NCBI GenBank assembly: GCA_031835245.1
Contig: JAVKOQ010000100.1
Location: 1-64,000 of the forward strand
DNA length: 64,000 nucleotides
Reading direction: 5' to 3'
Origin: Balamuthia mandrillaris
Lineage: Eukaryota > Discosea > Longamoebia > Balamuthiidae
Part shown: positions 19,410 to 31,892 of the stretch, piece after piece
Layout: each line of letters starts with the position of its first letter
How positions within the stretch are numbered: the first letter of the stretch is position 1
Translations under genes and position numbers: made by a program
Notes under the pieces: generated by a model
What the model saw: only the letters and a program-made list of their open reading frames with translations
Database searches by the model: none
Told to the model about the DNA's origin: nothing

Positions 19410-19511
19410 CCAAAAGGAGCCAGTCCAGAAGATGCTTCTATTCTGTATCAAAAAAAAAACCCGAAACGAACAAACAGTTCCCTAAGTTCGCGATGCTTCC
19501 ATAGGAATCCT

Positions 19512-19675
19512 TTAAGCATCACGATGCACGATTTCAGCGGAGGCCTGTGTGTTGGCAAAGACCAGCACATCAGCCACTTGCACGTGCTCTGGTCTGTTTG
19601 TTGTGAAAAAGCATGCGGATAAGCACGAACGACATTGCATGCAGAAGCGAGAGAGAGAGGAGAGAGAGGTGGTAA

Positions 19676-19720
<45 letters not shown>

Positions 19721-20978
19721 CCTGCTAGCAACGTAAACGATGTTATCAGCGATATCAGCACCAACGAGCGGGACGAGGCCCTTGTAAGTGGCTGCTGCCA
19801 TTGCAGTATCTCCCTTGTGCCTTACCACGCTGAACTCAGTTTCGACCAAGCCTATGGTTAATGTGGCCTCACAGTGAGCAACGGAGATTGATAAAAAGAA
19901 GGATAGCGAGAACCTGGAGAGATAGTGGTTACGCGAAGGCGCGTATTAACCACTTCTTTGCGCAAAGAGTCGGAAATGGCCTGAACGGCGTCTGTGCAAG
20001 TATGGAACACATTCAGTTGCATCCTGCTGACAGCTAACACAATGGTGAAAGAGGGGATCACTTACGTTTAGTGGCACAGTAAATGCTGCCTCCCCTGTAG
20101 GCTGTGCACATAGGAAGTAAGTTGGTACTAAGCTGGCAAAAAACTAAAAGAAAGAAGACAAAACAGAATTTGGAGAAGAGAGGACGTGGATGAGCGGTTA
20201 CCCTGTGTGCCAGCAACACTGTTTGAACAGAAACGATAGTGAGTGCCTCTGTTCATCGTTGTAAAGTGTTTTTTTTTTTGAAAAAAAAAAAAAAGGGAGA
20301 GCTTACCTGCTAACGTTGATGACGTGACCACTGTTGCGCTCCAGCATGGATGGCAGTATTCCTCGGATCAACCTCATCACACCGTACACGTTCGTGTTGA
20401 ACATTGTCTCCACATCTTCCTGTTTAACTGTGTTAACAACCATGTGCTCTTCTTCTTCTTGTTCTTCTTCTTGTTCTTCTTCTTCTTCTTCTTCTTCTTC
20501 TTCTTCTTCTTCTTCTTTTTCTTCTTCTTGGCTATTTTCTTAATTCTCAGGAAGTACCATTGGGGTAAGATGAGTGAGCTCCTTGCCCAAGGCGAGACCA
20601 GCATTGTTAACTAGGATGTCAACACCGGAGAGGTCCTCTGGGATGTTCTTCAAAGCGGTCGCTACGGACTCCTCGGAACACACATCGAGGGCGGTAATGT
20701 GCACTTTGACGCCGTGTTTCTGAGCAAGTTCCTCTTTTAAGGCCTCCAACCTCTCCACCCTTCGCGCGCCCAAGATCAGATGGCTTCCGCAAGCAGCAAA
20801 GTGTCGCGCAGCAGCAGCGCCAATACCGGCCGAAGCACCGGTGCTGAACAAAAGGTGTTGCGGTTTGTTGTGGTGAGGAATAGGAAAAATAAGGTTTAGA
20901 GAAGAGATAAAGAACTCACATCAACACAACTTTGTCCTTCAGCCTGGGATAGATGGTAAGTTCCTCTTGTGCTTGCAT
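19512..20978 (-). CDS. Short-chain dehydrogenase/reductase (NADP type)
   Basis: Minus-strand exons run from the ATG at 20978 to a TAA at 19512, about 255 residues after splicing. Classical SDR motifs are all visible. TGASAGIG for dinucleotide binding is assembled across intron 1 (KDKVVLI|TGAS), and RR after LILGA suggests NADP. NNAG, the INVSS serine and the YCATK catalytic Tyr-Lys pair follow. The end [13 protein letters not shown] is typical of the YdfG/serine 3-dehydrogenase branch, which oxidises 3-hydroxy acids. Introns contain both a GA run (19680-19716) and a TTC run (20448-20525). Substrate is inferred from branch only. Confidence 0.88.
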
Positions 20979-21445
20979 GTTGGTTTTTTACGCTTCGACC
21001 ACTTGCTTTGCTTACTGGTGGGTGGTTGGCCTTTTTGGGCAGTGGTAAACCTGTTGTCCGGCTGGTTGTTTTTTTTTTTCCGCCTCCTTTGCTCTCTCTC
21101 TCTCTCTTTTTCGTTTGCTTTTTCTCCAGCCGCCTTCCCTCCTTACATTACCTTCTTACGTCAGCTGGGCAAGCAGCAGAAGGAAACAACCCTGTTGTGT
21201 TTGGAGGTCAACCACACCGGGTTGGGGAGCATGATGATGATGATGCAACAGCCAGCCAACAAAGCGATTTGGGTTTTGTTGAGCTCTTCTTGAGAGGGGA
21301 GGATTGCTCAGTTTGGTTGAATTTCCAGCAGAAGTGCATCCCATTACTTTCTTCTTTCGGCTTTTGCTGCCGGCAACAACAACGACAGCCCAGAGAGAAA
21401 GAAGCATCCCACCGCAATATGTGAAATGGGAGGCGTTCATTATCA
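20979..21445. other. Divergent intergenic region, possible 5' exon of the GT90 gene
   Basis: Between the dehydrogenase start (minus) and the glycosyltransferase (plus). The first membrane segment of the latter has no in-frame ATG, so its start codon probably lies here. I could not place it. Confidence 0.4.
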
Positions 21446-22952
21446 TTGGTGGTGGTTTGTCTCTTGAGCAACAGGAAAGTTGGGCTTACATCTCCTTACT
21501 CACCAACAATAAGCGAGACGCGCGGAGAGACAGCATGCAGCAAAGGCGTCTTGGCAGTTGTAGGCGTGGTTAGCGCGCTGTTTGTGGTCTGCGGCACCTT
21601 CTTGCAACTACAACCACCGCCAGCCTGCCCAGAAGCAACGATTCTCTCCCCTCTGGCCCCCGTTCAACCCCACATCGGCCCTGCAGTACTAATAGCACCC
21701 CCTATGCCTTCATGGGGCCATCTTCAGGAACGGAAATGGGAGGAGGAAAAGGCTGGCAGAGAGCCAGAGGCCTTTGACTTGCTGCGCATATACTGGCAAT
21801 GTCCTGCAATGGGCTTTGAATCTCTTTCTGTCCAAGGCGCGCGTTGCACCTGACGTGGACTTTTTCTTTTGGCATCACGATGGGCCGCTTTCTGTTGAGT
21901 TAGATGCACCAGCCTGGGGACCCGTACCACTGGCCAGCGCGGAAAGCAACTTTCCCTTCGTAATAGGCCAGAGCATAGACACTCCGTCCCGCCTTGCAAC
22001 TGAGCTGTTGCAAAACTCAAAAATCCTTCCAACAGACGCTACAGGATCGGGCTGGAGGTTCCGTTCGAGCAGAAGAAACGGCAGGCGGTGTGGAGAGGAT
22101 CCACAACGGGAGGCCGCTACACGGCGGACAACTGGAAAGACAAGCTTCGCACCAAGCTGGTTCTCTTCTCACAGCAATATCCTGATTTGTTGGACGCTGG
22201 CTTCACAGGGTTTGTGCAAACATCTAAAGAGGCTCGACAAGAAATGAGAGAGCTTGTGATTGCGCCCATGCCCATGGAAACGCAATGCCGCCAATACCGG
22301 GCGCTAGTGGTGGTGGACGGCAACTCTTCTCCGGACCGATTGGCCCGGCAGATAGCCTGTGGGACATCCGTGGTGCTCTGGCAAATATCCAATTTCCCTC
22401 CGCCCCTGGGTCCACTACGTGCCTCTTCGTCCTGATCTGGAGGAGCGTTTACGGTTGGTTTTGGATGACAGCCCACGGACTGTTGAATGGATGAAAGCTA
22501 TAGCAAGGGGTGGGCGGGATTTTATCCTCCACCGTCTCTCTCCTTCCATGATCAAGTGTCATTGGTTGGAGTTTCTCCACTCCCTGGCCTCCATCACTCC
22601 GCCGCGCTCTGTGGAGTCTGAGGAACTCACCGGTGACGGTTGGCAAAAACTGGCAATTGGTTGTTGGGCTATTTATTGTACAAAGTCCTTGGTTCTGTTA
22701 CTTTTTTTTCCTTTTTTTTTTCAAAAAAATACGTGTGCAAACCCCAGCAGTGCTCCACAAAACAGCCGCAATCTCTTCGTGAAAGCGACAGAGATAAAGT
22801 TTCAAAGAGTTTTTGAGGACAGAATTATAATCATATTGATAGCAATACAAATGCAAAGAGAAAGAGAAGAAAGAAGTTGCAACTACAAAAGTCAAAGAAA
22901 GGAAGAAAAAAAAAGAATAAGAAAAACAAAGGCGTGCCAAAAAAAAAAGTGA
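21446..22952 (+). CDS. GT90/CAP10-family glycosyltransferase, frame-broken
   Basis: Sequence shows the GT90 (CAP10/POGLUT-like O-glycosyltransferase) signature in order: PDVDFFFWHHDGPLS, AVWRGSTTGGRYTADNW, YPDLLDAGFTG, LVVVDGNSS, CGTSVVLWQ, RPWVHYVPLRPDL. An N-terminal hydrophobic segment (VLAVVGVVSALFVVCGTFL) suggests a type II Golgi/ER protein. The frame changes three times. Near 22000-22030 a 49-nt GT-AG intron would repair it. Near 21800 no intron fits, and near 22400 about eight family residues are missing at a frame jump between WQISNF and LRPWVHY. It is therefore a pseudogene or a badly assembled gene. Both outer limits are approximate, and the 3' end runs into A-rich sequence. Confidence 0.6.
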
Positions 22953-22990
22953 GAAACAGGCAGCAGAGAAATGGAGCTTCATCATGCTAA

Positions 22991-25900
22991 CTACTTGTTC
23001 TTTCCCTGATAACCAGCCTTGTTGAGATTGGTGTAAAGCTCTCTGGCCTGCTGCAACTCCTTCTCCAGCTTGATCATCTTCTGCTGTGCCTTGAGCCTCT
23101 TCATCCTCTCAGCGACCTGGTTCATGTCATCAAAGTCGCCGGCGGTGGTGATCATGGAAGGCTCGTTCAAGCTGATGCCTGCCTTCTTGGCGGCGTCCAC
23201 CAACATCTGTGTGGCGGCGGCGACGGCCTTGGATGCAGCGGCCAAGTTCTTGTGAGAGTCGGAGAAGGGGTCGGACTTGGCACGAGAGGCGGCCATCAAA
23301 CGGGCGGTGGAGGCGGCAACCTGCTTGGCGGCAGCAATGAGGATGTCCTCGTCCTTGCCTTCCTCCTTCTTGACAAAGCCGTTGGCGGAAGAGACAAGAT
23401 CCTGCGTGGTGCCACCGACCTCTTGGGCGGCGGAGATAAGACCGTTGGCCCAAGCAGGATCTTTCCTGTAAAAGTGTTTGGTCTTGGGATCGCGACGCTT
23501 GCGGATTCGCTCAGCCTGGGCAGAGGTGGCGGCGCGCACAAGGGCGGCGGTGGCATCGGTGATGGCTTTGGCGGCTTCCAGGATGGCCGCGTTGATATCC
23601 TGCTCGTCGAGGGTGTCGGTCTTGACCTTCTTGGGACGGGCCTCCAGCAATCGCTTGGCGGCCTCCTCGATCATTCTGGCTGCCTTCTGCAGCTCCCTCT
23701 CGCAAAGGGCCTCCAGGTCCTCGCCTTCGTCCTCCCAAAGGCCACGCAGCTTCTCTCCGCCGGGCAGCCGCCTCGCAGCGCCAACGATCTCCATGATCTT
23801 GTCGGCCACCTTCTCCGATAGGCTCGAGATGTGCTTCTGCGACTCGGCCGTGTCCTTGGCTGTCTTGGCTGCCTCCAGCAAGGCCAGCGTGTTCTCAGCA
23901 CAGCTCTGCAGGGCTCTATCCAAATCGGAGAGAACTGACGAATCTTGAGTGAGCTTACTGGCTCCGCGGCACGCCGCAATCAGGCTGCACATGCCCTCTC
24001 CGGAAGACTTGGCGGCAGAGACAAGCCCTTCATTGTCGCTGGTGCATGTGGACACGATGTTACCGGACGCGCTGGCCAAGACCTTGGCAGAGTTGAGGAT
24101 GTCCTCCGGCGCAGCGCCCCTCTGTCCAGGCCAGCTCTCCTTCTCGTAGTGTTGCTGCTGTTGCTGAATGGCGCTGATGGCCTTCTCCAGCTCTCGGATG
24201 CCCTTCACAACAGCGGCGGAGGCGTTCTCGGACACTTGAACCAACTCCTGAATGGCATTGAGGCAAGCCTTGGAGGAGTCGGCCAGCTTCTTCTGGGTAG
24301 CGGCATCGCCCTGAGTCATGGCCTCCTTGCTGCTCAGCACCAAGGATTGGGAGGCGATGGCAGCTGCCTTGGAGGCCGTCAACACGTCCTGTTGGGAGAT
24401 CAAGTCGCTCATCAGGGAGGCCACTTCCTTGCTGGCCTTGCCTACACTCTCCATCTCCGAAGCGAACTGCTTGAAGCTGTTGCCCAGCTCTTCCTGGCCC
24501 TTGCTGCCGGCACTGCCGCTGTGCTTCTGAACGAGTTGAGCAGCAGCGCTGAGTTTCTTGGCGGCTGCGCTGAGCTTCTGTTGGCAGCTGTCCAAGGTCT
24601 CGCCACGAGCCAATGGCACATCCAGTTGACCAGCTAAATTATTCAGTTAGAATTGTGTTTTGTGTAGACCCAAATGAGAAAAATACGAAAGCATACCGGT
24701 GGCAGCAGCGAAAAGAGAAGCAGCATCAAGATCAGCAATGGTGCCTTGAATCTTACTCAAAGCAAGTTCGGCATCACGCTCAAGGGTGGCACCGGCCTTG
24801 ACGGCGTTCAACAAGTCGGCGATGGCCTGAGTGACGTTCCTCTGCGCCTCCGACATAGATTGGATGGCGTTTTCGTTCTTGGGATCTGCAGCCACATTTT
24901 TAGCAGCAGAGACGGCGTTTCTCGAGGCCAAAACGACTCCCTTTCCTGTGGCAAGCAGACGAGCCTTGACTTCCTCCTCGTTTGTGGCATTGGAGGTGGT
25001 GTTGATGGCGGCAATCAACTGCGGTACAACCGCCGACAGAGCCTTGGTGCTATCCCCAATGCTCTCAGGGTCGTTCTTGGCGGTGTTGCAGAGAGTGGAG
25101 ATGCTGGCCACAATGCCACGAGCTTGATTGTTGAGCTCGTCGGAGGCCTGAGCGTAGCTCTTGTTGGACCTAGCTCCTCTACCAAGCTCCGAGATGGCGG
25201 CATCGATGGCAGCCATAGCCTCGTCGCAAGCACGCAATCCCATGACTCCTCCCTTCAAGCTGGAGACGAGCTCAGTAATGGCGTTGGAGATAGTGCGTGC
25301 GGTCTCGGCAAGGTTGGCCAGTACAGCAGCGTCATGAGGGTTGCCGCTGGTGTCCTTGGCGGCGCGGACCAAATGCAACATTGCGTCTATCATGTTCTTG
25401 GCAAGGTTCAACTGGTTCTGTTGGGTATCCGAGTCGGTGGTAGTTGCTGCCAGGCATTTGGCGCTGTCGACTATCTTTGGCACCACAATTGTTGTCGCGG
25501 TGGCAGCTCCTCCCAAATCCTTTATTTTATTTTAGTGAAAAAAGTATTCATAAGTAAAGAAAAGAAAAGAAAAGAAAACAAAGAAAGGAAAGGGGGAAAG
25601 GGATAGGCACCTCTGGTTTGCTCTTGGCGGCGGTAACCAATTGGCCAGTAACATTGGCCAAATCTCGAGAAAGAGCGATGAGCTGTTCCTTGCATTGCTG
25701 GTTGGTCATGCCTCGCGTATTCACGTCCAACAGGCCAACAGTGGCATTGATAGCAGCAGCGTCCAGGTCACCAATGGCACGCTGAATGGCATCAATGGCC
25801 TCCTTGCATTCTTTGTCACCGTAGGTAAGGTTCTCCACGGCTTGGATCAACTGCTTGATAGCGTCGATGGTGGATTTGGAGGTAAGAGATAGCTTGGTTT

Positions 25901-28900
25901 GGGCGGCGGCGTCCTTAGGACGGCCGGATACTACTTTCAAGATGTCAATCATCTTGTTGGTTTCCAAAGCGACCGAACGCGCAGCTTCCAACAAAGGCCT
26001 AAAGTCCATTTCACCGTTAGTCTTCTTGTAGGCAAGCACTGCCTTGATTGCTGGCTCCAAAGCTGATTTTTTTCGCAAACAACGAGTGAGACTGATAAGG
26101 TCCAATAACTAATGCAAAGAGAAAAAGCACATACACTTGACGACGGCTTGCAGTTTTTGTTCAGCGCCAGGTTGTTTTCGACTGACTAGTTTGGCGGTCG
26201 CAGCAATCTCCTTTGTGGTGTTGACGGCTTGTTCGGCGGCAGTGATGAGCTGTCGACGAGCATTTGCGTCTTTCTCCTTCTGTGCAGCCTTCTTAACGTT
26301 GGAGACCATGCCCGTGGCATCTCTGGTGAGTTCCTTTGCGCCTTCAACCACCGCGGCAGTGTCTTGCGTATCGGAGATAACAGCCGCTGTATCCGTCTCA
26401 ATCTTGTAGGTGGATAGCAAGATAACGGCAGGAGGATCAGCTGAAGCTGCATCTTTGCTAGCGTCTACGATGTCCGAAACCGAATCAGCAGCTTCTTTTG
26501 AGTAAGGACCGAGTTTCTCCGGAAAGTTTCTGGCGGAGGCCACAATTCTTCCAATGGAGTCCACCAACTTACGGGCTATTAGTAGCCAGAGAATGTATTA
26601 TAGCTTCGGGTAGGAGGAGAGCAAGAGAGGAGAGAGAGAACTTACCAGCATCAGAAATCTCACGAAGGTGAACTTGAGGATTGTCAGTCTCCAAGCCAGG
26701 CTTCAACATGCGTCCTATAGCAGAGGTGATAACCTCTTGGGCGTCCATCATGTCCTTCTTGCCAGGTACTCCCGCGTCCACGGCTTTGAGCAAGCTCTCA
26801 ATGTCAGCCTTGACAGCCTTAACTGAGTTGGAGAGTTCCTGGTCCTTAGTGGCATCACCGGGGCTAGCTGTGACTGCTTTGGCCACAGAGAGCACAGCAG
26901 TGGTGTCCTCCGCCAATTGTTTACCGGCAGCCAAAATGTTGGCGCTGGTAGTCTGATCGGGGGCTTTGCCGGCGGCGTTGTTGGTGGTCTTCAAAACAGG
27001 AGGGATGGTGCTGGCGGTAAGACTGGCAGAGGCACCCAGATCCTTGGGGTGGTTGCGAGCGTTGTCAGCCACTTGGGTTACAGCTGATTCGAGGGCCTTG
27101 CAGCAGGCAGCCAGCTCTTCGGCCAACTCTTGCATGTCGGCATTGCTGGAGCCGATGCCGTTCAGCAACTCAAGGGCGTGCTGCATGATCTGCTCTCCGG
27201 CGGTGTCGCATTCCTCGCTTCCAGCACCGGCGTTGGTGGCAGCTAACAACAGCTGATCGATAGCATTGTCAGACTCTGCGAAGGCCACATTCATCACCGA
27301 GTTAAGGTCATTGTCGGAGGGGTTATTGCTGACGGCACGACCGGCGTTGATGAGCTTCTGTACGGCAGCAGCCACTTCAGCAGCAGCAGATAGGATCTTG
27401 GTTTGTACTCTCTTGGAGTCGGTGGTGGAGGCGACGGCTTTGCTGGCACCAAATACCTGGCCGAGAGCGGAGGTAGTAGCTTTGGCAGGAGGGCCCATGG
27501 CTTGAGGGGACACCTTGGCGGCATCGGTGAGTTGGTTAGTGGCTTCTTTGAGCTGCTCACAAGCAATTTTGAGAGCGGACATGGCACCCTCTCTGGTCTG
27601 TCCAGCAATGGGTTCGAAGGAACCATCCTGAGCGCTGATGAGAGCGTGTTCGAGATCAGCTTGGTAGGCAGCAAAGTCCTCCAAAGCTTGATCGACTTCC
27701 ATGTGGCCGTCTGCCTCTTTGACCGCTTTGATGGCTTCCATGAGCTTGCGAAGAGCATCAGAGACGTTGGCAGCGGCTTGGTTCAGATTTTTCTTTTGTT
27801 GCATGTCTTTGACCTTGGGCACGACGGCACGAGCAGTGGCCACCAAACCGGCAGAGGGCTTGGCAACAGCCATCGCCGATTCGATGAGCTTCTTGTTGTA
27901 CCTTTCGTCCACTGGATTGAGCCAGGAGTTTTTGATACTTTCTACCAATTCACGAACAGCCTTGGCCGCAACTTGAAAGAGGGGAAAAAATGGGTCAGTA
28001 AAAAAGAGTCTGACGAGAGTTCAAAAGGAAAGGAAAAACAAAGGTACCTGGAACAGCAGCACCCACGTTAGACTGTCCTTCCGTATCCAGATCACCATAA
28101 ACACCCTTGGAATGTGCCACCAAAGAACTAGTCGCAGCAGCGGCAGCCTTGGAAGCAGAACGAAGTCCGTTCAAGGCTGCAGCCTTGGTGGTGGTATCTC
28201 CAAGCATGTTACGGGTGGCTTCTGCCACGCGGGCAGCAGCCTCCCTCAACGCTCTATGCTTGTCAGTGTTGGCTGGGTCTTGTGCCGAAGGCGCCACGCT
28301 CTGCAACATCTCACGGGTGGCGTTGGCCACGGCAGTCACTCCCTCCAAGAGACGGTCCTTTTCCACTGGGTCCGAGTCCTTGGCAACGGCCTTGGCAGCG
28401 CTGATAAGACTGGCGGAGGAGGTGGAGACAGCTCTGCTGGCAGCTACGATCTGGTCGGCATTGCCCTCTGAGCTCATGAGCTGAGCCACTGCGTCTTGGA
28501 TTTCCAGAGCAGCATCGAACATTTTCTCCAAGTTGGCTTGTTTGCGAGTACCCACGCACTGTGTGGCGCTTACCAGTTGAGCAATGGCATCGCTCACATC
28601 TTTGCTGACCTTGGCAAGATCATTGCGGTACTTGGCATCCTTGACACCGTATTGGGTGGAAGAGATCAAGTGGCCACAAGCCTCGGTAAGAGCCTGAGCA
28701 GCAGACACCATGTACTTTTGGCACTGGGCGTCGGCAATGACTGGTGCCACACAATGTGCGGTGCCCTCCACTTTGGAGTTGCTGACCTCCACTTTGGCGG
28801 CTCCCGCCTTTTGGATGTTGCGAGTGCCCTCATCGGCATTGGCCACAGAGGCGTTGGAGGTGTTGAGGAGGTCCCTCGTGGCGGCAGCAACAGCTCGCGC

Positions 28901-29771
28901 CGACTCCAGTAAAAGGTTCTTGGAAGGGTCATCAGCCATGTTTCCGCAGGCAGTGGCGTTGAGAGCAGCGGAGGTAGCTTGCAGCAAGGAAGCAGCCTCG
29001 AAGAGATGAGCCCTGGAGAGGGCATTGGGGTTGTCAGCCATCTCTCCCGCTGCCACCATCAGCTTTCTAAGGGCGTCTGAGACAGCCTTAGCACCGTCCA
29101 AGAGACTGACATCACCGCCAGCAGCAGCGGCAGCCTGGCGAGCGGCACCGATAAGATGAGCAAGATTGATGGCCAGAGGTTGGGAGTGCTTATCGAGGTC
29201 TTCGCGAGTAGCCTGTCCCGTGGCAGCCTCCCGAATGAGCTCTCCAGCTGTCTCGGCCAACTTGTTGTTATACTTGGCAAGTAGAGAGCGCAGTTGTTCG
29301 GGAGACATTGCGCCATGCTTGCCGATGGGCAACGGAGACATAAGATCATTGAGCATGTCGAGGATAGCTCCGTCAGCATCGGAGAGGTTGGCGATGTTGC
29401 CCAACATTCCGGCAATGCCTGGTGATAGACCGGCTATTTGTCCGCCGTCGCTCAGAACGGAAGTTTGGCCGCCTTGTCCTCCAGAGCCGTCGTAGGTGGT
29501 GGTTGTGGTGCTGGCCATGGCTTGACCATGAACAGCTGCCACGTGTTCTTCTTCGGCTACTTCTCCTTCATCATCTTCAATGACCACTCCTCCGTCGTGT
29601 CGTCGTTTGAGGAGAATATCAATGTAACCGGCAAGAAGTTGGGACATGGCTTCTCCTTCATTTGTTTGCAGAGCCATGTATTCATCACGGTAGTCTCCAA
29701 AATCCAGAGTGAAGGAACTCGGACCTTGGAAACAAAAAAATACGTGTAAGCAAGCTGAGAGAGAGAGGAAG

Positions 29772-29802
<31 letters not shown>

Positions 29803-31164
29803 TACCAGCAGCCCATCGCTTTAAGTGAGTAAGGGGATGTTCTTCTTTTACGTGTTGGGACTCGGGATCAACACACAGGACACTATCTCTGGTAATACCT
29901 ATTTTTACCACGATAGACGTTAATTTAAACAAAATAAAAGCTGGAAGAAATGTTAAGTACCGAGAAGAATGGGTTCAAGCTTCTTTTTGCCTTTGGCCTT
30001 CCATCGGCAGCTGTAATAAGTAATACCGTAGGTCTTCAATGAGCGACATAGCTGTACGTAACGATACTTGGCGTTTGTGTCGCTCATGTTGCTCAAACCT
30101 TGCCATTCCCTCACGAGATCGGTGTAAATGTTCTTCAGCTTGCGATACTGCTTGGGCAGCACCTCGTCCATACGGTTGCTAGCCTTCATGAACAGCTTTG
30201 TGTGCTTGTCCGGAGAAAAGTTGCCATAAACGATCTGGCATTGCAAAGCAGCGAACTGGACGGCCTCCTCTTTGGTGGTTGGATGCCGACCAGAAACCAC
30301 TCCCTCGTGAGACTGGACGTAGACCAAGTGAAGCTGGATGGGATCAGCCATGTCGACGTTAGCGTCGTCCACGAAGAACTTTTTCTTCAAGCTAAGAATG
30401 GCTTCTTCGGGGACGCCTTGTTCTACTAGGCATTGTGCTGGGTTCAACCAGTTGGGTGTGCCTTTTGTACATATAGAGGTTATTTACGGTATTATCAGAG
30501 CAAAAAAAAAAAAACTTAGCCCGCACAAACCATCTTTCTTGCGGGCAGGACCCTGTGCGGCAGCTCCTTTCTTGCCCTTCTTCTTTCCTTTCTTTCCTGA
30601 GGAGGTTACAGCGGACATTGAATCCTCGTCCTGTTCCTCGTATGCCAAGGAGAACTCTTCAGGATTTCGGAGGCCCATTCGAATGCCGATCATCTCCACC
30701 AGCTCTGATACCGGCAGAGAGTCGTCAATGAGCACCGTTTTGATGGTGTCGTCCATCAACTTGATTTTCAGCGCTCTGTGTTTCTTTCTCAGTTCCAACG
30801 TTTCCTGTTATTATTGGTGTTTTTACACAAGTGATCAGAAGAAATACAGAAAAAAAGAACACGTAGTAACATCCTGAAACTACAGGAAAACGTAGCAACA
30901 CCACAAAATTAAAAAAAAAAAGAAAGAGGAGAGACGAACGCCAGCTTTGATGTCATAAAACTGTAGCGTGCGGTCGGGTTTGAGCCAGCGGGCATTGCGG
31001 CCGGATTCGGGGTCAGCGGGACGCATGAGGCCATGGTCGCGACCGCCCTCGCCGGTCTTGTCCTTGATCTCCTTCAGGGTTTCGGAGACGGACATGGTCT
31101 GCACGAACCTCATCGTTTTGGTGAGGCCCGTGGTCACGAAAAGAATCTTCAGCTGGAGAGACAT
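22991..31164 (-). CDS. TLN: Talin
   Basis: About ten minus-strand exons, near 31164-30940, 30807-30524, 30456-29962, 29899-29805, 29727-28048, 27971-26645, 26573-26138, 26061-25612, 25519-24696 and 24631-22991, give roughly 2,480 residues, the usual talin size. Talin links integrin-like receptors to actin. The FERM head begins MSLQLKILFVTTG (F0). F1 follows with a Lys-rich loop (KKGKKKGKK), then F2 and a short F3. Alanine-rich helical rod bundles fill the middle. The I/LWEQ actin-binding module lies near the end (NAAILEAAKAI, GLISAAQEVGGTTQDL), then the dimerisation helix (EKELQQARELYTNL). It ends GKNK with no villin headpiece, unlike Dictyostelium talins. A (GA)n run lies in the intron at about 29758-29801. 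Confidence 0.95.
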
Positions 31165-31892
31165 TCTTGTGTGTGTGTACTTTGGTTCAAGGTGTGTTCA
31201 AAGATTTTCGCTCCAAAAAAAAAAAAAACAAAGAATGCTACGCTTTTTCTCTCCAAGGAGCAAAAAAAAAAGGAAGGAAGGAATGAGAGAGAGAAAAAGG
31301 AAGCAACGACTGAACTTGCTTGTTGTGGCTGGTGTGTGTGTGTGTGTGTGTTTTCAAACAAAAAATAAAGAAAAAGGGGAAAAAATTGGAGAAGTGGAGA
31401 GAAGCAAAAAATAAAAACAAAATAGAAAAGCCGTCAGTTTTGTCTCTGCCAAAAAAAAAACTTCACACACACAACACACAACAAACCTTTTGGCAGCCCG
31501 TCACAAGAACAAGTGCAAGTGAAAGATTCTTCTCGCTTCAGGCAAGCTGTTTTCAAGCCCCGTTGGGTCGTCGATATTTTTTTTTTTTCTATTCGCGCAC
31601 AGGTTATTTTACGCTCCCTCGCTCTCTTTCCAGCGGGCCAGAGAGTGGGTGAGGGTCGTTGTGCTAAACTTGTGTGGGTTAAGGAAAAGAAAAATGAAAA
31701 CCGATAAATTAAGCAAGGTTCATGTTATTTCGGTAAACGGAAAACAAAACGAGAACCAAGATTGATTGGACAGCGCAACCTGTTTTAATTCATGAGGACT
31801 AATTAATTCATGAGGATGTCGGGACATCTCAAATATCTTGCGTACCTCGCATTCTTCATATTTTTGCCGACAATGTGTCCACAAAAAATCCC
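31165..31892. promoter_or_regulatory. Upstream region of talin
   Basis: About 730 bp between the talin start and the stop of the next minus-strand gene. It is A-rich with a (TG)n run near 31331-31351 and several poly-A runs. No ORF has support. Promoter role is inferred from position. Confidence 0.45.

Noticed and set aside
23252-29750. Many plus-strand ORFs opposite talin (up to 310 residues)
   Set aside because: Shadow frames of an alanine-rich, GC-rich coding strand; talin itself is unambiguous on the minus strand.
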